The position numbers and the translations under genes are program-made. From Pontederia crassipes (Eukaryota; Streptophyta; Magnoliopsida; Commelinales; Pontederiaceae): 64,000 bases of DNA. This document shows, piece by piece, positions 12,401 through 25,359 of the stretch. The notes under the pieces are model-generated. The model saw nothing but the letters and a program-made list of their open reading frames with translations. It was not told where the DNA came from and did not search any database. Every line of letters begins with the position of its first letter. The first letter of the stretch is position 1. The stretch is from the NCBI GenBank assembly GCA_030549335.1, contig CM060188.1, positions 8,122,001 through 8,186,000 of the forward strand, in the 5' to 3' direction.

Positions 12401-13250
12401 AACTTTCCCGTGCAATTCGAGGGGTTTATATATCAAATTATCATATTTTAACTCCTTACAAATATTTCTTAAAAAATTTATTAATATTAATCATATTCTA
12501 TTTAGATCTATTAACAGATGAGGCTCGATATAATCATAACATTGTCTACAGAAATCATTTTCGTTATTCTAATTAATATAGAAAACCAACAAATTCTCCT
12601 ACAAGATCTAAATTGTCACATTTTAATCATAACAATATTATTTTTTATATTTTTTGAAATCTTTCTAACCGTTTTCTGCGATATATAGCTTGATATCGTG
12701 GTCTACATTTCATCAGTGATACCTTTTCTTATTTATCAATCTGATTGTGACATCTTTTGAAGAATCTTCACATCTTTTGAAGAACAAAAATCGATTCCAA
12801 ATTCTTTAAAAGCAATTTCTATGAAATTTAATTAGGAGAGAAAAAACTTACTAAAAATGATCTTATAACATATTTAAAAAAGGAAATTCGATCACACCAA
12901 ATCCCAAGATGTTTTAATTTATTAAAATTAAAATGTTCGTAAGAAACAAAAGGTACCTATCCGATAATTGGCTCCACAGAAATTTCGCTCTTCTTTAGAA
13001 GAAAGGAAGTCTAATTTAGTTAAACTTATTCTTCTTTTTTTTACTTAATCCCTTTTTCTTATGGACTTATGACAAATTCGAAACTCAATTAATCCTTTTA
13101 TCTATAACTTAAGATATTATTATTGTCACTTTAAAATATATTATTATTGAGTGTCGAAAATATTGAAATTTTTTATTTTTATGAGATAAAATAATAATAA
13201 TAATAATTTTTAAAATGATAATAATGATGTCCGTAACTTAATATCCCATT
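9480..13250. other. Intergenic; one GC-rich patch, otherwise AT-rich
   Basis: A GC-rich stretch at 10020-10810 has several short overlapping open frames on both strands. One on the minus strand (10812-10546) includes KIIGVMKFFEPLDEEDVIRY, which reads like protein, but I cannot place it in a family and no adjoining exon is evident. It may be a captured or decayed gene fragment. From 10813 to 13250 the DNA is AT-rich with no gene. Confidence 0.4.
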
Positions 13251-13259
13251 TTTACGAAA

Positions 13260-13745
13260 ACAACATTTCACCCTCTCTTTCCTTCCTTCTCCCCCCACGT
13301 CAGATCGATCTCCTTGTCCTCCACCTACCAGCCCATGGGTGGCGATGCCTTGGCGAGTCCCTTCTAATTAATTTCCACCCATCCAAACCCTATCGGACGG
13401 CCATGATCAAATCCGCCGCCGTACCACCTCGGCAGCACCTCGTGACAAAAGAAAAAGAAAAGAAAAAAAATAGGGGTGCTTTTGTCAATAAGCCCACCAG
13501 AAAGCGCGCGAAAGATTCGGCTGCCGCGGGCGGCAAAATCCCACCGGAATCCCACGATCGATCCGCGGCGACTTAATTAAATGCCCACCGAACCCGACCG
13601 GGCGACAACACCGGGCCCCACCGCCCCGCCACGCGTCCCGCCTCGCGCGCCTTCCGCCCCTCCCGACATCCGACGGGTCTGCTGCCGCCACGTCATCGTG
13701 CTCTCTTCCGAGACGCCCAAAGGCCGCTGCGCGGGACCCACCCGT
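13260..13745. other. GC-rich block downstream of the CRF gene, function unknown
   Basis: CpG-rich sequence with CCACGTCA (bZIP-core-like) motifs at about 13298 and 13690 and many GGGCC/CCCGC runs. No protein family is recognisable. It could be a decayed gene 5' region or transposon interior. Confidence 0.3.
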
Positions 13746-14212
13746 GAAAGATAAAAAAACAATAATATCTTGCGACCAGAAGTTAATTATTCTGCTAGCT
13801 TTCACGATACCTCCGCCTTACACGTGGAACCACTTCGTGAAGCATGAGAGCGCCATGAATTACGCACACAAGGTAATTTTAATATATATATATATGCACG
13901 CACGAATAATTTTATATTTATTAGTCACCAATATCCTTGACCTTTCCACACCTGAAACGTAGAATTTAAGGAAAGCACCCACGAAGTAATCTCAACTAAA
14001 ATAGCATTTTTGTTCAAACTTTGTTCTCATATTTCGAAGTAAACAATAAAAAGTGAATAGTAAACAAAACTTACATATCAACACATCATAAAACATTACT
14101 CGCTGTTACACACTTGGTAACCACTCGCTAGCCGCTAGTGAAAGCAGTAGTAGCTGCAAAGACCGAATTGGCCCTGTACGGGGGAACAGGATGCGAGGAC
14201 AGTTCCGGTATT

Positions 14213-15082
14213 CTAAAAGCTCACCAGCTCGAGCGGGAAATCGGCCGAGTCGAACTCGGAGAACTCGTCCAGATCCCACCGCTGCCGCCGGGCCGAGTAA
14301 AAATCCGTCGAGAACAGAGGGGGCGGCTCGATGTTGAGGCCGAACGCGTCGAGGATGCCGTAGTCGAAGATGTCGAACGGCGACGGGTCAGAAGATCCGT
14401 GGCGGAGGACCGACGTCGGCGAAGGGAACGGGTGAGCAGAGAGTTCGGCCTTGTCGACGATGATGGGCGAGTCCGACGAGTTTGACGCTGCGGGCGGCGG
14501 TGGCTCCGGCGTCACCGATTTCGGGTTGTTCTCTTTCGGAAAGTTGGTGACGGCTTTCTCGCCCTTGAGCTTGAGGGCGGCGTTGTCGTACACGGCGGCC
14601 GCCTCCTCGGCCGTGTCGAAGGTCCCGAGCCAGACGCGCTTCCGCCGAGTGGGGTCGCGGATCTCGGCCGCCCATCGCCCCCACGGCCGCTTGCGCACTC
14701 CCCGGAACCGCTCCCGTCCGACAGTCTCACCCGGTGAGGCGGCCTTCACGGCGGATCGTTTCGAAGGCACCGACTGACGAGGAGGAGCTGCGTCGAGGGC
14801 CACGGGCGCCGCCACCTCGACGGTCACCTCCTGCACGTACCTCCTGACCCGTCGCCGGGTGGGGCCGCCTTCGTCCTCGTCGCTGGAGGACGAATCCGTG
14901 GCGTCCGCGTCGGTGACGTGGATCCGAACCAGCTTCCGCCCGCGGCCTTTGCCTGCTTGCTCCCACCGGAGCTTCTTGAGCGGCAACGTCTTCTTCGTGA
15001 CCGTAACGTGCACAGAAACGTTCAACAGAGCGTCACGGGCGTCAATTTCAAGGCCCCGCCGCACGAAACCCGTCGGATTCAT
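14213..15082 (-). CDS. Cytokinin response factor-type AP2/ERF transcription factor
   Basis: Intronless gene encoding 289 residues from the preferred ATG at 15082. Residues 49-88 form the CRF domain ([20 protein letters not shown], then [11 protein letters not shown]), which defines group VI ERFs (CRF/PTI6-like). Residues 125-182 form one AP2/ERF domain ([40 protein letters not shown]) with the Ala and Asp typical of the ERF subfamily that binds GCC-box DNA. SPTSVLR near 221 matches the putative MAP-kinase site seen in many CRFs, and the acidic, Phe-rich C-terminus is a likely activation region. The family acts in the nucleus downstream of cytokinin two-component signalling. The frame stays open upstream to another ATG at 15331 (83 more residues), but MNPTGFV...leading directly into the CRF domain fits the family better. 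The gene is very GC-rich. Confidence 0.93.
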   Translation of the reverse strand: MNPTGFVRRGLEIDARDALLNVSVHVTVTKKTLPLKKLRWEQAGKGRGRKLVRIHVTDADATDSSSSDEDEGGPTRRRVRRYVQEVTVEVAAPVALDAAPPRQSVPSKRSAVKAASPGETVGRERFRGVRKRPWGRWAAEIRDPTRRKRVWLGTFDTAEEAAAVYDNAALKLKGEKAVTNFPKENNPKSVTPEPPPPAASNSSDSPIIVDKAELSAHPFPSPTSVLRHGSSDPSPFDIFDYGILDAFGLNIEPPPLFSTDFYSARRQRWDLDEFSEFDSADFPLELVSF

Positions 15083-15431
15083 CGCGCAGAGCCAAGAACA
15101 CGGCCGTCGTCGATTCGAAGTTTCATCAAACACGGAAATAACCCAATAGCTCGTCCACCACGCTCTGCACACACTAAAGGAAAGAAAAAGCTCGGATTTT
15201 TCGGACAAGAGCACTAGAAAGATCCAATTTTGACTGCTCGAGCTTACAAATCTCGAGCCCAAAATAGTGGAAACGATCGAAAAGTAGGGTTTTGGGAGGG
15301 TTTTTGGCAGATCTGATTCCTCCGGCGACAACGAAGCAAGAAGGAGAAAGAAGATAAGGAAGAGGTTGGAACCTGGAGATAAATAAAACGAAGGGGAAAG
15401 CGAAGACGCGAAATGGAGGAGAAGGGGGGCG

Positions 15432-15444
15432 AAGATATATAACG
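15432..15444 (-). promoter_or_regulatory. Probable TATA box of the CRF gene
   Basis: TTATATATC on the minus strand, about 350 bp upstream of the preferred ATG. The sequence between them is rich in pyrimidine tracts and would be a long leader containing the in-frame ATG at 15331. Confidence 0.55.
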
Positions 15445-15499
15445 AAAAACTTTACCAGCGGTGTCTTATCAGCTTCACTCGAATTCCCCAAAAAGCCCC

Positions 15500-15750
15500 T
15501 TGTCCTATGGTTCGGACTTCGGAGTGGCGGGCGTGCTGACGTGGTCCATGCCCATGGGACCGACGTGGAAATTGGCCCTCTGTGGATTCCCCAAATTGCC
15601 CTTCATGCGCTGCGGTTATTTTAGTTGCCGGGGGCCGGGGACCGGGTCTCGGGCGGGCACCGGGTACCGAGTTCAGGACCTGCAGTGCGTCTTAAAAGGA
15701 GTAGATTTCACGAGCAACGATGCGACAGGATCCGTGGTTTGAATCCGAAA
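15500..15750. other. GC-rich upstream region of the CRF gene
   Basis: GC-rich DNA with GCTGACGTGG (as-1/bZIP-like ACGT core) near 15533 and a GGGCCGGGGACCGGG run near 15635. Likely part of the CRF promoter. Confidence 0.35.
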
Positions 15751-18700
15751 TCTTTCGCTGCCGTACTGGTACTTGTCTATTTATTACCGAATTTTTGTGG
15801 AATATTTGCCTTTAGATACGCAGATAATGCATTGAATTTTATGACAGTCGAAAAAATTCATCTATTTTTCAATTATACTTAACAAATTTCGTAATTTAAC
15901 GTGTTCTCCCACAACAACAATAAAAAAAAAACAATCCCATTATCCGAATAGTTGTTTATATTTCTAATTTAATTTAATTCGTAGATATTTGACTTTCAGA
16001 CATTACAACAAAAAGTACTAAATAAAGTAATTTTTTTATAAGGAAAGTGCCTATATAAATTTTTTGAGGGTTGAGATTAATTACGAGTAATTTCCCAAAT
16101 TTAAATGTTATCCTCTCATTGATTTTTGCTGTTTAATAACATGCTACCATCATATTTTTGTTAGTTTTTAATATTTTCCTGTAATGCAATTTTTCTCGAG
16201 CACTAAAGCTCCAACAAAAATATATTAATTAAATTTCATTTTTCATCCGTCAGCTTATTTGAGTTCGTCTTTTTTTTTTCCTTAGATTTACTCCAACGGA
16301 ATATTACTTGAAAAAAAGTAACATTCTTATTAGAATTCTGGATACATTAATTTATGTTGTATAAATAATCAATTTTATGTTCCAACTTATTTTTTTTCTC
16401 CTTTTCTTGCATTAGGCTCGTGGACATCCTTTGATAACTGAAAACAGTCACCAGAAAATATTTTGCACAAATTAAATATTCAACCTATTTACATTTTTGT
16501 TCCCAAATCGAAATCGACTTACGTGTACGTAAGCAAAATTTTCAATCTATGCCAAATAATCTTATGTGTGAATTGAATTGTAATAATAGGCATGGCAATT
16601 GGAAAAGAAAAAATAACGATAATGATCAAATAAGTATGAGGTGAAATATGGTGTTTTTTCAATAAAAAAAGTATATAGCTTTAAACTAAGATTAAATACC
16701 AATGATTTCATTGGTACCATAGCATTAAATGCCTCATCTCTAATTATTTCATCAAAGTATGAGGTATAATGCTTGTGTCACTGTGTGGTTAACAACTTGC
16801 ATCACCAAAGTACTCATTAAATAATGTTAAATTTTTAGCCAAATTCTGAATTTCAAAATTTTGTCAAAAAAAAAAAGGTGGGCAAATCGAGTGTAGAACA
16901 CTTCTTTTTACACCTGACTCTATACAAATTACAATTAATTGATTATTCGTGAATCACGATTAGTTCTTGAATATTTACTGGATTTACTCAGTATTTAAAC
17001 ATCTTATAAGGGCGTAAATAATAACTATCTGATTAATAATAAATGGATAATTATGATCACAAGAAGATACATAGTTTAATTAATAAACCAGATGAAATAA
17101 TAAATATATATTATATTAATTCTACACCCGCGTTTTTTTTTTCCTCAATGTAAATGCGATTGGCTGAAAAAAAATTTGTTAGCCGCCGTGGGACCGTGGA
17201 AAAAATGGAATTTTGCGACTCATGACGTCGTATGCAAAAAAGATTACATGGACGCCAACATGTTGCCAAAAATTTCCCTAATCAAAACCGGTTAACTAAA
17301 AAGACAACTCACTGCCGAGCCAAAGACATTGCAGTTTGAATCATTGATTGACCAAGAAAATTTGATGAATTAGGTTTCCATCAAGTGTGATAATAATGAA
17401 AAAAATGTCCTGGCTCTTCTTATGGATCTAAAGATTCTGACTTCAAATTTCATAATTGGAGTTTATATGCCTCTTTTATTTTATAGTTTATATTTTTCTT
17501 TTATTATTTTTCATTTTTTAACTAATACTTTTAATATAAAAATTGCTTAACTGAATAAGACGTATGTGCGGGGGGGTCGATTTAACTTTCAGAAAAATAA
17601 ATGTTATTTATATGGACTATAATAAGATGATAAATATATTGTACATATCACTCTTCATTAAAATCGACCGATCAATTATCCTTTTACGCAGTATATTACA
17701 ATATATAAATATGCATTATACTTAGGGATTGAGAATTATGTGGATCAAGATGGATTCACATAGATGGACTATCATTGATTAACAAATCAACGGTGGACTT
17801 AAATTCATTTTAAATTCACTCAAAAAAATATTTATTAAGAATCGCTATTGATTTATCAATTAAGGATGAATTCATATATGTGGACCTATTTTAGATTCAC
17901 ATATTTCTTTTTTTCCTTATATATATTTATTTTTTTCTTTTTCAGATATCGGCATTCTAAATTGTAACAAAGAGACATTAAAGCATGAATAGAATGGTTT
18001 TGTAAAACAGACAGAAAAAAAAAGAAGTAAATAAGAGAGTTAACCAGGGAAAAAAAGGAAGAATTAAATAAGAGATTTAACAAGGTTCAATCTTCATCAT
18101 CTCTATCTTTTGGCTTTTGTTTGAATGAAGAAATTGGTGAGGATGGATTTACATTTAATTTAATTGAAGTGGGACGGATTTAAAAACTCATAACTTTAAT
18201 ATCATTTTTTAAATTTTAAGCGAAGTTATGTTAAAAATAGTAATAAACTCATCACAATTTTAAATTAAAAATAATAAATTGGTGGTTTTTGGATGATTAA
18301 AAATAATTATGCTTATTTTACCATTTATTTCTTTTTAATCAAATTAAAAGTAGAGAAGATTATTTTAAAATAACAAAAATATTTATCTAACCTAACATTT
18401 CATAACTCATATATTATGATTTATATTCAAATAAAAAATAAGTAAACCAATTTGTATTATAATTTTGTAGTCAAACATGATTTATATAAACATCCATCAC
18501 AATTAGTCTATCAACTCTTATTCTACCATCCTAACTCATCCTTATTACGTTAAATTATCAAACAAAATCGAGATGATAGAATTGTTTTTTTAAATGAAAA
18601 AATTAATAGATGATATAAAATAGAGAGCAACAGGAAGATTGGCCCATTTGAATGCACCTATCTCTCAAGAACACAAAATCTTCACTTTTTTATTACATTT

Positions 18701-21100
18701 ACAATAATTACAAGTGAATAAGTTAACTTAAAATATGTTTGGTTAGAAGTTTGAGAACAATAACTTAATTCTCACTTTGTTCCTATACCAAAACGGTGAC
18801 TATATTTTATATAGAAACTTTCACTATATTATAAGAAATAAAAAGTTATAATATTCAAAATTTTGAAAGCTTCGTCCTCGATCCACTGCGGAAAATTTTC
18901 TTCTAAGAGAGACGATTAATTTCTTCATCTCTTATAATTATTCAAGGTATAAGGTTCAAATGCATTTGCTACTGAATTATATTCAAGGTATTATTAATAA
19001 AGTTGAGCTCATCAAACTTTTTTGTGCTCAACTAATATGATAAGATCGTTTTGAGTCGCATATCTGATAATAATAAATAAAACTTTAAACAATTTTTTTT
19101 ACAATCATAGAGATTCAAACTAGATACCTTATTTTACTTATCACTTCACTCAATAACTCAGGAATTTAATGTAATAAAATAAATAAATAAATAAGGGGAT
19201 AAGTTTTTCAATGTAACGTTCGATTCTTTTGAAGAGAGTCCGTTGGCATGATATTCGACTGAATGCACTTGTGGAAAAAAGGAGGAATTAAAACAAAATG
19301 ATGGATTCACGTGGGGGGCGTGGGAGATGTAATGAGTAGTGGAAATATCAGTGGAAGAACTTGTTGGCAACGATGGATCATGGATGGATTGATGCATGCA
19401 TTATTTACGCATGAATTTAAAGAGGGGCACGGCGAAGGCGATGGGTCCACAAATTCGTCTCAAGGATATATGTATTGTATTATTCAGAACAAATTGGAAG
19501 GGGGGCATTATTAATTCAGAGATGGCAAAGTGATCCAAAAAGTTTATAACGATGGTTGATGGAGGCCGACGCAAGACAACACATTAAATAGAGTGCTGTA
19601 ATTTTGAAGTATTAATTCGACCACCAATATGTTGTAATATTTCTTGTTAAAGAGTTTTTTTAGAGTTTGTGGTGTGCTAATGATATTATTTATCGATTAA
19701 AGTTTCATTTATCATTGAGTCCGACTAATTCAATTATATCGCTCTTAATCATATATTTAATTTTTCAATAATTTTTTTATATTCATAGATATTTCAAATA
19801 GGAGACATTACTCCACTTAACAATAACCTATTTAGAATCTAAAAAGGGATGACATCTCTCTCTCCCCTACAACAAGTCAACAACCGCCATTTTGTTCCAT
19901 GAGTTTTTAAATTATAGTATATTATATTATAATTATAACAACGTAATTATTAGATACTCATTTTTCTCCTTCTATATATAAACTGATTTAGTTAATAATA
20001 TCATTCATAAAATAATTATAACTAATTTATTGGTTTGTATTATTTAATTTGAGCTAATATATATAATATAACACAAAGTTTAAACATATCGAGCGTAGCT
20101 TTTATAACATAATACAAGAACATTAATACATAATTTATGTTAATAATAAAAAGGAGATGAATATGAAGTGATGAATTTAAATTTTCTTCGTTTCTATTTT
20201 TTTTAATTGGATGCATTATTATATAAATTTTATATTTATTAACGTAAACCATCAATAATTCGGCTCGTTAAGTTATATAGGTCACAAATGGTTTTTTAAA
20301 ACTAAAATAAAGTCATTTGTATAAATTATAATTTTTATTATGCCATACTGTTTGATATTTTATGACACTTTAATTCAAATTGTGCAAGTTTTAATCCAAC
20401 TTTAATTAAACTTAACCCAACGTTGATTCAAGTCACACCTCTTCTACAAAGAATGACATCCTAAATTAACTTTAATTTGAAATTTACATTCCAATGGTAA
20501 AAAGAACAAATGACATTGTTAACTGATAAATGTCTAGCCAAGGCAGGTCAACATGGATCATTAATTTACATATGTGCTTGTTCAAGCATAATTAATTTAT
20601 TAGATGATCTAACAATGCACTTTTAATTTCTAGTGTCTGTCCTTGCTCTCTTTACTGGTAGACGGCCGCCTTCAACTCCAATACTTTTCTCACAATTTGC
20701 ATTTTAGCCTCTTCTTTTTTCCCTTTGTTGGCATTCATGATGTTAATTACTTTTTGCAGCATGACAAATTAATAATAAAATAACAATAATAAATAAAATA
20801 ATGAGTTGATATTTTTTTAATAAAAAACACAAATACCTGTTACATCATCATATCTTTGCTTCATAACGCATTCGAAGTACCTATCATTGTCTAAAATTGA
20901 AAATAATTAAAGAAGGAAAAAATTGTTCAGAATAATTAACTCGATTGCTTTCCCAGTGGCAAAATGTTTTCAAAGCTTGCCGTATTATGTTTTTTTTAAG
21001 AGGTTAATATTTGGGCAGATGAACGGACCCACTTTTTACACACCGAAAATTCTCTTAAAAGTAAGAAAATAAATTTCTTCTTTTTTTTTATATTCGACAC
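15751..21100. other. Gene-poor AT-rich spacer
   Basis: About 5.3 kb of AT-rich DNA. Open frames are short and of low complexity. No RNA gene, LTR or clear terminal repeats were recognised. Confidence 0.5.
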
Positions 21101-21571
21101 TAAGGTTGTCAAGATCGGAATTTTATATAAGATCGGAGGGGGGGTCATAAGATCGGATCGAGGATCGTAAGATCCTACCTATTAATAAAATAAGATATTT
21201 TTAAAATAATAAATATATTTTTAACAAATTTTTGCATTGAAATCTTAAATGATACCCCCACTAAGACATTTTTTATCGATTCTTAAGTCAAATTATATGG
21301 AAACATATTAAAAATAAAAGAAAATATATTTAATTTCATTTAAATTAATTTTTATTATCATAAATATATTTTAAATTAATATTTAAATAATTATATTAAT
21401 TATATGGGATCGTACATAATTGGATAAGACCGTAAGATCGTATGATCAAAATTAAGATCGTATTAAGATCTTACATATAAGATCCTCAAGATAAGATCGA
21501 GTTCGAAAGGGATCCGTAAGATCGTAAAATCGTAAGATCTTAAAATCTAGATCGAGATCTTGACAACCTTG
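21101..21571. mobile_element. hAT-type MITE
   Basis: A 471-bp element with inverted ends YAAGGTTGTCAAGATC and GATCTTGACAACCTTG. The flanking 8-mers TTCGACAC (21093-21100) and CTCGACAC (21572-21579) match at 7 of 8 bases, the TSD length of hAT transposons. Both subterminal regions are packed with variants of GATCGTAAGATC, and the core is AT-rich. No coding capacity. Confidence 0.8.
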
Positions 21572-21893
21572 CTCGACACAATTTAGCTTTGTTTTGGATG
21601 TGATCCATTGGGAAGCCAAGTCAAAACTCACTGCAAAATATAAAATTGACTTGTGAATAAAATGTGTGGGTCTATGGAATTGAAATTTCAACCTTAAAAT
21701 TATTTCTACTATTTTCAAGCTTTTTTTTTGTATAAGAAAACGTTTCAAAATCACCTTTTACAAATTGCCTCGTGCAATTGTTGAATTTAATAAGAGGTCA
21801 CTGAATCCTTGAGGGTCAAGCAATCCGGACGCACTAAGAATTCATGATTTCTGTCGTATTATAATGTTTGGGAAAATAATGACAAAATTACAT

Positions 21894-22274
21894 AGTCGGA
21901 CGGGAAGTGGTGTTTCCAGTGGCGGACGGGTGAGTAGACAAAGACTCCGTTTTTTCCTCTTTCCGGATGATAAATATTTCTCAGAACGATCATTCGATAA
22001 AAAGATTCATTCTCTTCATAAAGTGCATTCAAAATTACATGTGAATTGCTTTTTTTTATTGTTCCACAAAGAGAAGATGTATACGAATGAGATATCCAGC
22101 AACAAGAAGAAGGAAATTCCTCAGAAGATTCTTTCTCCGGAATCACACGAATCCTTAGAATGCTCTTTAACCATTATTGTGGCTCATCATATGTATTCCA
22201 TGGAGGATTAGGGAAATCCTATTGATTGCTGCTTTCTCCAGACCTCCGAGAAAAGCATCCATTCTCGGTGAATT

Positions 22275-22308
<34 letters not shown>

Positions 22309-22340
22309 TATGGGAGCTGGCCATGCCCGAAGTCGTTACC
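21894..22340 (+). other. Plastid-derived insertion (NUPT) with two 16S rRNA fragments
   Basis: 21894-21936 matches the 5' part of plastid 16S rRNA (GACGGGAAGTGGTGTTTCCA, then GTGGCGGACGGGTGAGTA). 22267-22340 matches its 3' part (TTCCCGGGCCTTGTACACAC, CGCCCGTCACAC, GGGAGCTGGCCATGCCCGAA). In the gene these lie roughly 1.3 kb apart; here 330 bp of unrelated sequence separates them. That middle piece has a long open frame on the minus strand (containing IPEKESSEEFPSSCCWIS) that may come from another organelle gene, but I cannot name it. This is a rearranged nuclear copy, not a functional rRNA. The plastid rather than mitochondrial origin is judged from the TATGGGAGCTGG segment. Confidence 0.85.
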
Positions 22341-22624
22341 ACTTATCATTAATAATGGCCTCATAAATAAATACCAGAGTATAAAGTTAACATATCTGAA
22401 AATTATTTATTATTTTAAGTTAGATTAGTTGGAGTGTGTGAATATTCAGATTTAGATGGAGAAGAACCACTTTGTCCAATTTATGATGCCTTTACTAAAT
22501 TAATAAATGACACGAGTTTGACGAATCCAATCCTTACATGGGAATAGGATCATAATGTTCATGAGAGGGAAGTTTTTTGTCTTTTGATCATAAATATCTA
22601 TTTTTACCGCTTGCATGTATTATA

Positions 22625-23765
22625 CTTCAATCAAAATATTGAGCATTAATGACTTAAGCAAATAAAATATTTTATTTTGGCAGATGAAAAAAAAACAATT
22701 TTAGGCTGAGTAGTTGAGACACGAATATACTATTACGAAAGTCCGAGTCGATGTCCAAAAACACATTTTAATCTTATTTTATTTATCATTAAAGAATTAT
22801 GAAAGATGAATTTGGCCAATTCTTTTAAGGTTATTGTACTTTTACCATCACGATAAATTATTTTTCAAATGTAGTTCTTGATAAACTCTTCATTTCTTCT
22901 AACATCGGCGAAAGTAAAATTAGTTATGATAAAATGATATAATCTTTTGGACTAATATGGTTACTCGATTTTAAAATTATACATGGGCACTTAATTAATG
23001 CATGTTAATTAACATATTGCAACTTATAGCTTTGTTAGAGGTCCTAAAGCAAGGCATGGATAGCATTTGACTAAAAGTTCTTAAGATTTTTCAAAGACAA
23101 CACACAGATATATGCACAATTAGACATATACATGTAGGGGCGTTTGGATACAGAATAAAGTTAAGAAAAATAAAGTAGAAGGATATCGTATTATAAAAAA
23201 AGTAAAGATATTCTTATTCTACATACTATTTGGTTTATGAAAAATAAATTTTTAAAGTATAATATTTTATATTTAAATATTTTAGAATACATATGTGGTG
23301 TTCAATATCATAATAATAAAAAATATTTATATAATAATATATGATTAAATTTTAAAAAAATAAAATACGGTCAAAAATTTTAAAAAAGAAGAATAAAGTG
23401 TATTCTTCTATTTTAAAAGAATACATTTATTATGTTTCACGAGAATAAAATGACGATTTTACATTTTCCAACGTGGTTTCGTATTTTTCGAGGTTTGACC
23501 GAGATAGTCTTATTTTACGTCATATTTGATTATATTATCGGAATATGGAAATATTCTGCCATTTATTCTGTAATCAAACGGCCCAGTGGAGATTTTGATT
23601 AAATTAAAATGATATTAATGTATACAACTTTTAAAGGACACCAAAACACACTCACGTACACACACCCTATCAACTAATTTACCTCACTTCACACGTATAC
23701 AAGACCTCATGTACACTCTTCTCGCCTCACTCGGCTACAACTACTCATCACTTCACTTACTATGC
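22625..23765. repeat. Tandem duplicate of the left flank and LTR end of the copia element
   Basis: 22625-23133 is a diverged copy of 23880-24270 (shared GTTGAGACACGAATA, ATTACGAAAGTCCGAGTC and CACAATTAGACATATACAT). After it, 23134-23136 plus 23585-23765 match the end of the copia LTR at 24271. So the duplicated unit spanned flank plus about 170 bp of LTR and arose after the copia insertion. The right copy has lost about 125 bp that the left copy keeps. Confidence 0.75.
23137..23584. mobile_element. MITE inserted into a duplicated LTR end
   Basis: A 448-bp element with inverted ends GGGGCGTTTGGATACAGAAT and GGGCCGTTTGATTACAGAAT around an AT-rich core. It interrupts the LTR copy three bases from its end. 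I could not settle the target duplication, so the superfamily is open. Confidence 0.7.
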
Positions 23766-24270
23766 ACGAATTATCATTCTATATGATGCATGCAAAATAC
23801 GACATATATTTAATATTGCATCTAATCTTATTTTGAATCATTTTTTAATAGTATGCATCATTTTATGAGCTTATTTACATTAAAATATTGAAGCACTAAT
23901 GATGTAAGCAAATAAAAATATTTTATTTTGGCAGATGAAAAAAATAGGCTAAGTAGTTGAGACACGAATACTATTACGAAAGTCCGAGTCAATTTCCAAA
24001 AATACATTTTAATTTTATGTTCTTTATCGTTAAACGCTTATGAAAGATGAATTTGGCCAACGATATAATCTTTTGGACTAATATGGTCACTCAATTTTAA
24101 AATTATACATGGACACTTAATTAATGTATGTTACTTAACACATTGCAACTTATAGCTCGGTTAGAGGTCCAAAAGCAAGACATGGATAGACTCAACATGC
24201 ATTTGACTAACAGTTCTTAATATTTTTTCAGAAACACAAACAGAGATATGTGCACAATTAGACATATACA

Positions 24271-24706
24271 TCTAGAGATTTTGATTAAATTTAAATCATT
24301 AACAAAATGATATTAATGTATACAACTTTTAAAGGACATCAAACACACGTAAACACATCTTATCAACTAATTTACCTCACTTCACTAATGTACAAGACCT
24401 TATGTACACTCTTGTCACCTCACTCAGCTACAACTGCTCAATACTTCACACTTATTACTTATTCTGCACTAAGTATGTCACCTCATGTACATACTATTTC
24501 TTCATTTCTTGATGGATACAAGAGTATACACCTCATGCCTATTTATAGGCGCTAAGGCATCTAATTTGTAAACTAAACCATCAACTATAGGGCAATTAGT
24601 TAGAGTGTAGGCACTAATTTTTGGCCACCTAGAAACTAATTTTGTGAGAAAAAAATTATATTTAGAAATTTCTAAAGTTGAGTTGGTGCTCCTTGTTTAT
24701 TTAACA
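24271..24706 (-). repeat. 3' LTR of the copia-type element
   Basis: About 436 bp, similar to 27891-28205. Starts TGTTAAATAAACAAG on the minus strand. Its terminal CA has mutated (plus strand TCTAGAG where the partner has TGTAAAG). It keeps a segment of about 110 bp missing from the 5' LTR. Confidence 0.78.
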
Positions 24707-25359
24707 CCCCCTCGGCATCGACTTAATTGATTTGCTTCCTCTGAATGAAATATTCATCAAGAGTGAGGCTCATTCTTACGAGTTTTTTTTGTGTCTTCCA
24801 ATCGAACAATAGGTAATATTCTTCTCCTTGAGTGTGTGTTCATATAAATCTAAATTCACATTTTTTCTTGAGCTTGTGTCGTCTTCAAATCCTCGTAGAA
24901 TCTTGAGAGCTAAGTTGTCACACCTTGAATTTGCACTTTTTATGCTCATTTTGACGGGTGAAGACTATTCTCTTCTTTGAGTTGATTTTCTTTTAACACA
25001 CGTTCAAAAAACCTTTGCGATTCTGAACCATGTTCCTCATCAATTGATTCTTCGGTTACTTGCTTCTCTCCCTTGTTCTCTTTTTTAAACTCCTCTCTTG
25101 GCATCACTCCCTATTGGTTAACTTCAAACTTCTCTTCAAATTTTTTTTCTACTATCAAATCAACTAACGTATTCCATTCTTCTTCACTATCATATTCAAT
25201 TTCGGACTCCTAAATATTACAAATCACAAATTTTGTTAACTCTACAAAATCTCGTTCTCGTCTAAGATTGAGAGTGACTACTTTAGTTGAGAAAGATGTC
25301 TCAAAATCCCATTCTTCCTCGCTCTCACTCTCATGAGAAGTTATAGTATTTCCTTCTTT

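Noticed and set aside
21894-22340. Functional rRNA gene
   Set aside because: Only short 5' and 3' fragments of plastid 16S rRNA are present, with the middle replaced.
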